From Desulfobacteraceae bacterium (GTDB lineage Bacteria; Desulfobacterota; Desulfobacteria; Desulfobacterales; Desulfosalsimonadaceae), in assembly GCA_024636355.1 (NCBI GenBank), contig JAGXHH010000027.1, positions 1-5,261 on the forward strand: a stretch of DNA of 5,261 nt, given 5' to 3'. This document shows positions 4,050-5,261 of the stretch, piece after piece. A program made the translations under genes and the position numbers. Positions within the stretch are counted from its first letter, which is position 1. Every line of letters begins with the position of its first letter. Below the pieces are notes generated by a model. The model did not search any database. It was not told where the DNA came from and was given only the letters and a program-made list of their open reading frames with translations.

Positions 4050-5195
4050 CTACAGCCCCATAAATTTGGCGGCAATTCCTTTCATGATCTCGTTGGTGCC
4101 GGCAAATATCGGCATGACGCGCACATCCCGGAACCCCCTGGCGATGGGGCAGGTTTCAGAAAAACCGTAGTCGCCGAACAGATCGAGGCTCTGGCGGGAC
4201 AGGCGCTTGGCCAGATCCGTCATCCAGTATTTGGCCATGGAGGTCTCCACGATGACCTGTTCGCCGGCGGCATGCTCTGCAATGAGCTTATCGAGAAAGG
4301 TACGGCCGATTTTGACATCGGTGGTCATTTCCACCAGTGAAAACTGGGTGGCCTGGTACTTGGAAAGCGGTTTTCCGGTGGCATCCGTCGTGGTCTTGCA
4401 GAAGTTCACGGCGGTTTCCAGGATGAGCTCGGCGGCTGCCTGTGCGCCAATGGCGGTCATCAGGCGTTCCTGCTGCAGCTTCTGCATGAGCATGCCAAAG
4501 CCGTTTCCTTTTTCCCCCAGCATATTCTCTTTTGGAATCCGGCAGTTGGTGAAAAACAGTTCGGCGGTGTCCTGGCTGTGAAATCCCATCTTCTCCAGGT
4601 GCCGTCCCCGCGCAAACCCCGGGGCGTCGGCATCGACTAAATAGAGGGAAAGCGCCTGGTACGGGTTGGTTTCAGCCGCATCCCGGGCCGCCACGATGAT
4701 CAGGTCCGAATTGATCCCGTTGGAAATGAACGTTTTCGATCCGTTGATGATGATCTCGCCATTTTTTTCCTCGGCCGTGGCGGTCATGCCGGCCAGATCG
4801 CTGCCGGCACCCGGTTCGGTCATGGCTACGGCCGTGATGACGTCCCCTGAAACACAACCGGGGAGGTATTTTTTCTTCTGCTCTTCGCTGCCGAAAGACT
4901 GCAAGTAAGGGACGACGACGTCGCTGTGGAGCATGGAGGCAAGGCCGGTGTGGTTGGTTCGGGTCATTTCCTCGGCGCAGATGACGGAATAAAGAAAATC
5001 GCCGCCCATGCCGCCATATTCTTTCGGAACCGACGTGCAGAGGAACCCCTCGCCCCCGACTTTCTGCCAGGCCCATTTCGGCGTAATATGATCTGTTTCC
5101 CATTGCTCGACATGGGGCGTGATTTCTTTTGCAAGGAAATCGCGCATCCGCATGCGGAAATTGTTGTGCGCTTCCGTATATTTCAAGATCTCCAT
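4050..5195 (-). CDS. acyl-CoA dehydrogenase (LCAD/IVD-type catalytic base)
   Basis: A complete 381-residue FAD enzyme that introduces the alpha-beta double bond into an acyl-CoA and passes electrons to electron-transfer flavoprotein; the family is normally 380-400 residues. The N-terminal helical domain covers about 1-120, the beta domain 121-235 with the signature AMTEPGAGSD (124-133), and the C-terminal helical domain 236-381 with LDLFGDYGFSE and RDVRVMPIFAGTNEIMKG. In medium- and short-chain enzymes the base is a Glu just before the GT of that last motif. Here the residue is Ala365, while QQERL (241-245) supplies Glu243, the position used by long-chain and isovaleryl-CoA dehydrogenases. 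The enzyme is therefore probably active, on long or branched acyl-CoA; substrate is inferred only. The ATG at 5195 has a strong ribosome site 7 bases upstream and matches the family's usual N-terminus. Only 38 genomic bases remain upstream, so its promoter and operon partners are not in view. Confidence 0.93.
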   Translation of the reverse strand: MEILKYTEAHNNFRMRMRDFLAKEITPHVEQWETDHITPKWAWQKVGGEGFLCTSVPKEYGGMGGDFLYSVICAEEMTRTNHTGLASMLHSDVVVPYLQSFGSEEQKKKYLPGCVSGDVITAVAMTEPGAGSDLAGMTATAEEKNGEIIINGSKTFISNGINSDLIIVAARDAAETNPYQALSLYLVDADAPGFARGRHLEKMGFHSQDTAELFFTNCRIPKENMLGEKGNGFGMLMQKLQQERLMTAIGAQAAAELILETAVNFCKTTTDATGKPLSKYQATQFSLVEMTTDVKIGRTFLDKLIAEHAAGEQVIVETSMAKYWMTDLAKRLSRQSLDLFGDYGFSETCPIARGFRDVRVMPIFAGTNEIMKGIAAKFMGL

Positions 5196-5201
5196 TGTAA
5201 G

Positions 5202-5209
5202 ACCCCTTT
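5202..5209 (-). promoter_or_regulatory. ribosome binding site of the acyl-CoA dehydrogenase
   Basis: AAAGGGGT on the minus strand places GGGG 7 bases after its end from the ATG at 5195, which fixes the start. No promoter can be judged in the remaining 24 genomic bases. Confidence 0.7.
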
Positions 5210-5233
5210 ATTTAATTTTCCAATGACCAGCTC

Positions 5234-5261
5234 CTGTCTCTTATACACATCTGACGCTGCC
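5234..5261 (-). other. Nextera mosaic end plus Read 1 adapter (non-genomic)
   Basis: CTGTCTCTTATACACATCT (5234-5252) is the reverse complement of the Tn5 mosaic end, and GACGCTGCC (5253-5261) is the start of the reverse-complemented Nextera Read 1 adapter. The insert ends at base 5233. Confidence 0.97.

Noticed and set aside
3934..4170. 78-residue plus-strand open frame with VGWVEERNPT
   Set aside because: The first half is the GTAGGTTGGGTT repeat and the rest is antisense to the acyl-CoA dehydrogenase.
20..5233. A new defence, biosynthetic or mobile multi-gene system
   Set aside because: The four genes are ordinary metabolic or membrane genes in alternating orientation with no shared operon; only the spacer repeats stand out.

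Overview
The window is a short assembled contig, not a natural replicon end to end. Bases 1-19 and 5234-5261 are Illumina Nextera (Tn5 mosaic-end) adapter, so the genomic insert is bases 20-5233. Gene content and style of intergenic DNA suggest a Gram-negative environmental bacterium. A fatty-acid-degrading Desulfobacterota (Desulfobacterales-like) is my best guess, because acyl-CoA ligase and acyl-CoA dehydrogenase genes sit among spacers full of short palindromic and tandem repeats. That placement is inference; no rRNA or marker gene is present.

Layout: (1) 20-530, + strand, the 3' end of a fatty-acid--CoA ligase, cut at its 5' side by the contig end. (2) 531-1090, a 560-base spacer with no credible gene. 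It holds heptamer tandem arrays, a hairpin that doubles as a likely terminator, a CGTGNA hexamer array, AT-rich AATTGCGAAT repeats and a large perfect inverted repeat. (3) 1091-2233, - strand, tyrA, a fused chorismate mutase/prephenate dehydrogenase. (4) 2234-2817, a divergent 584-base spacer with more heptamers, a 30-base exact direct repeat with an inverted relative, a 23-base perfect inverted repeat and two candidate promoters. (5) 2818-3912, + strand, an integral membrane protein of the lysylphosphatidylglycerol-synthase TM / YbhN flippase-like family. (6) 3913-4049, a convergent spacer with another hairpin repeat. (7) 4050-5195, - strand, a complete acyl-CoA dehydrogenase of the long-chain/isovaleryl type by its catalytic-base placement.

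The genes do not form one operon. The ligase fragment and tyrA converge, tyrA and the membrane protein diverge, and the membrane protein and the dehydrogenase converge. The ligase (activation of fatty acids to acyl-CoA) and the dehydrogenase (first oxidation of acyl-CoA) would act in sequence in beta-oxidation. TyrA serves tyrosine synthesis, and the membrane protein probably acts in envelope lipid handling.

I see no new multi-gene system. The most interesting signal is in the spacers. About a quarter of the insert is non-coding, and it carries five hairpins with unrelated stems that each begin with GTAG (on one strand or the other). That matches the known layout of REP elements mobilised by RAYT transposases. 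One of them sits inside a heptamer array as if inserted there.
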